Assembly (NCBI GenBank): GCA_004524535.1 | Contig: SDNY01000030.1 | Coordinates: 1 to 33,534, forward strand | Direction of reading: 5' to 3' | DNA: 33,534 bases | Source: Promethearchaeota archaeon | GTDB taxonomy: Archaea > Asgardarchaeota > Lokiarchaeia > Sigyniarchaeales > SOKP01 | The notes under the pieces: generated by a model | Seen by the model: the letters and a program-made list of their open reading frames with translations, nothing else | What the model was told of the DNA's origin: nothing | Databases searched by the model: none | Part shown: positions 31,849 through 33,534 of the stretch, piece by piece | Numbering within the stretch: the first letter of the stretch is position 1 | Layout: each line of letters begins with the position of its first letter | Translations under genes and position numbers: made by a program

Positions 31849-32295
31849 TCATGGTAAAAAGGTCAATATCTCTCGTGTTAAATCTCCAATAAGAACTTTA
31901 GCTTGTTTTAAAGAATAGCCTCGCATTTTGTAATCTTCAACAAGGGGATTTAATTGTCCTTCACTTAATCTCGATATCAATAACACTGCTCCAAGACATT
32001 CGCCAAACACCTTTTCAACCAATTCGCAAGTAAAACTTCCATCTTCTTCTTTTTTCCATTCACGAGAATACCCCTTAATTAAAGCAGGAGACCATGGGAC
32101 TGGTGTCCCCAAAAGATCACTTAATATATCTGCCTTCATATATTTATCCCAAATAAATACTAGATCTTTCTTATCCACCTCATTAGGGCTAATTTCTTGT
32201 TCAGGAACATGAACTATTGAAGTTGCATAAGGCTGGTAAAAACCAAACCAACACATCGTTAAAGGCTGCTCTTCCTCCTCAGTCAATTTATCCAC
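31849..32295 (-). CDS. Gamma-glutamylcyclotransferase (AIG2)-like protein with altered signature
   Basis: A 148-residue protein. DLVFIWDKYMKADILSDLLG aligns with the family start VF-x-YG[ST]-L...LLG, PALIKGYSREW with the conserved P-x-L-x-GY-R, and LGAVLLISRLSEGQLNPLV with the closing G-x-V-x-x-LS...L-x-x-L-D segment. The YG[ST] substrate loop is replaced by IWDKY, so classical glutamyl cyclotransferase chemistry is uncertain. The start is GTG 32295; ATG 32256 is an alternative. The assignment rests on my own pattern matching and is moderate. Confidence 0.55.
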   Translation of the reverse strand: MDKLTEEEEQPLTMCWFGFYQPYATSIVHVPEQEISPNEVDKKDLVFIWDKYMKADILSDLLGTPVPWSPALIKGYSREWKKEEDGSFTCELVEKVFGECLGAVLLISRLSEGQLNPLVEDYKMRGYSLKQAKVLIGDLTREILTFLP

Positions 32296-32418
32296 ACCTG
32301 TAAGTTTTCATCATTTTTATATCATTGTTTTAATAAATATTAAATCCAAAAAAATTTAAATAATTATAATGTGTAGTTATAAAATAAAAACCTAAAAAAA
32401 AGCGAGCGAATCGAAAGA

Positions 32419-32793
32419 ATGCCTGTTTCAGATATTTTAACTTTTCCCCATTTCTGGGTCATGCTGATTGGAATAGCGCTTTTGGCACTTTCAATCATTG
32501 TAGTAACAATCCACAAACCGGAGAAATGGTTTTTATTCCATAAAACCTTCGCAGTGGCAGGAGTAATTCTTACTCTAATCGGCCTTCTTGTATTGATGGG
32601 ATTAAATTTGATTTTAATTCATGCGATTTTCGGGTTAGTTGTCATAGTCTGGTTAATTGGCGAAATATTAGGTGGCTACGTTGCGTCTAAAAAGCAGGAT
32701 AAAAATATGCGAAAAATGCACATTTTGGCTGGTCGAATAGTGTTCCTCATTGCTATAATTGTGCTGATATTCGGAATTTTAGCTTTTATCTAA
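32419..32793 (+). CDS. Four-helix membrane protein with cytochrome-b561-like histidines
   Basis: A 124-residue protein with four membrane helices. His41 (LFHKTFAVAG), His68 (LIHAIFGLVV) and His101 (KMHILAGR) sit at the beginnings of helices 2, 3 and 4. Gly-rich helix faces follow them. This recalls the heme-binding core of cytochrome b561 and related ferric reductases, where paired His ligate two b hemes. Heme binding is inferred only. The spacer before the gene has GCGAGCG but no strong Shine-Dalgarno site. It converges with the creatininase gene. Confidence 0.7.
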   Translation: MPVSDILTFPHFWVMLIGIALLALSIIVVTIHKPEKWFLFHKTFAVAGVILTLIGLLVLMGLNLILIHAIFGLVVIVWLIGEILGGYVASKKQDKNMRKMHILAGRIVFLIAIIVLIFGILAFI

Positions 32794-32820
32794 TTTTTTC
32801 AATTTTTTTTTTAAGGTCTC

Positions 32821-33534
32821 TTAATTAATTTTATTTAATGTTTCTTTAAGAATTTCTGCTATTCGATCTATTTGTAACGAGATTATTCTCTTTCCCTCCT
32901 CTGAGCTTGCGAATTCACGGGGATCCTTGCCCATAAGTCCAAGTGGTTTTACATCCTTATCTTTTGGAAGATTTTCTATTTTGACGAGATCTGGTCTCAA
33001 AGCCATCATAAGGGATGTTTCATTTGCCGCAGCATGATCCGTTTGTATTCCAAGCCCATCTGATTCTTTATCTCGCCAGCATGTAAAAAGATCAAGCCCT
33101 AATTCACCCTTCCACTTCTTAATACCCGAATAAAAAGCCATGGTAGAGGGACCATGTCCATGGGCGACAACAATTTTAAATCCTGCTCTTTTAAGCTGTT
33201 TTAAGATTTCTTCAAGAACTTCCCTAAAAAGCCTTTTATTTACCCAATAAGCACTACCTAAAAGTTTTTGAGGGTGGTGCTCGGGATAACTATGAATATC
33301 CATCCCATAATATTCCTTTCCATCCACATCTCTTGATTTGTCGGGGCCTATAAAAAGCATTGGAAGAACAATGCCCCCCACTTTTTTCGCAAGTTCCATA
33401 AAAAATCCAGAAGATATCAATCCATCTGCTCCCAATGGCATATGCCGACCATGCCATTCAAGAGTGCCTAAAGGTAAATAGGCAATCGGAACCTTTGATA
33501 ACCGTTCTTTAAATTCCTCAGGTGTTAACTCTAC
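32821..33534 (-). CDS. Creatininase-family metal amidohydrolase, 5' end cut by the window
   Basis: At least 237 residues; the frame is open to the last base of the window, so the start lies beyond it. The metal site is clear: PLGTLEWHGRHMPLGADG gives Glu26, His28 and Asp37 (numbered from the window edge), followed by AHGHGP (His127) and NETSLMMALRPDLV with the final Glu. The spacing of the first three ligands equals that in bacterial creatininase. Archaeal members often hydrolyse cyclic amides in cofactor pathways, so creatinine itself is unlikely. The usual NGHGGN reads HGHGPS here. Confidence 0.9.
   Translation of the reverse strand, partial: VELTPEEFKERLSKVPIAYLPLGTLEWHGRHMPLGADGLISSGFFMELAKKVGGIVLPMLFIGPDKSRDVDGKEYYGMDIHSYPEHHPQKLLGSAYWVNKRLFREVLEEILKQLKRAGFKIVVAHGHGPSTMAFYSGIKKWKGELGLDLFTCWRDKESDGLGIQTDHAAANETSLMMALRPDLVKIENLPKDKDVKPLGLMGKDPREFASSEEGKRIISLQIDRIAEILKETLNKIN

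Noticed and set aside
1-33534. tRNA, rRNA, CRISPR, insertion sequences and prophage genes
   Set aside because: None was seen on reading both strands. A covariance-model tRNA scan and a riboswitch scan would be needed to exclude small RNAs fully.

Overview
The window looks like chromosomal DNA from an Asgard archaeon, most likely Lokiarchaeia-like. This is inferred from content, not from a marker gene. The DNA is strongly AT-rich. Some genes have archaeal Shine-Dalgarno sites (GGTGAT, AAGGAGGTTGAT) and others a TATA element at leaderless distance. Archaeal-type genes (tungsten aldehyde:ferredoxin oxidoreductase, creatininase family, HEPN/MNT and VapBC pairs) sit beside eukaryote-like ones: Ras-superfamily GTPases, an SDS22-like leucine-rich-repeat protein and a histone-H1-like lysine tail. 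No rRNA, tRNA, CRISPR array, transposase or phage gene was seen.

Layout. Positions 193-2323 hold a short-chain dehydrogenase and an Old-Yellow-Enzyme-type flavoprotein. 2471-5943 holds a long coiled-coil protein ending in a zinc ribbon, then a tandem duplication of a seven-helix membrane protein. 6039-8185 is a ferredoxin/aldehyde oxidoreductase pair with translational overlap. 8199-9550 (minus) has the lysine-tailed protein and a tiny His/Cys-rich ORF. 9703-12308 has an isoprenylcysteine methyltransferase-like membrane enzyme, a cysteine-rich ferredoxin protein and a haloalkane dehalogenase. 12319-14797 has a treble-clef-like zinc protein, a metallo-beta-lactamase-fold hydrolase and a HEPN/MNT pair. 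14901-20520 (minus) has an unknown protein, a CocE/X-Pro-type hydrolase, a radical-SAM/DUF4130 DNA-repair pair and an HSL-family esterase.

20651-25232 has a DUF401 transporter-like protein, a Gly/Arg-rich zinc protein, a second coiled-coil/zinc-ribbon protein and two nearly identical small GTPases made by a ~775-bp tandem duplication, which also copied the 3' tip of the convergent gene. 25502-29267 is a rearranged stretch: small membrane proteins, a vapBC pair with a palindromic operator, a double left-handed beta-helix protein and several homologous DNA fragments. 29427-33534 holds a MASE3-type sensor kinase, the LRR protein, a gamma-glutamylcyclotransferase-like protein, a four-helix His-containing membrane protein and a creatininase-family gene cut by the window edge.

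How the parts may work together. Fermentative or organic-carbon redox chemistry is suggested by the AOR/ferredoxin, OYE, SDR, dehalogenase and hydrolase genes. The less familiar part is the repeated pairing of a coiled-coil/zinc-ribbon protein with a freshly duplicated neighbour: seven-helix proteins at one locus, non-lipidated GTPases with Spg1/Tem1-like motifs at the other. A scaffold/GTPase/membrane system is a testable inference, not something the sequence proves.
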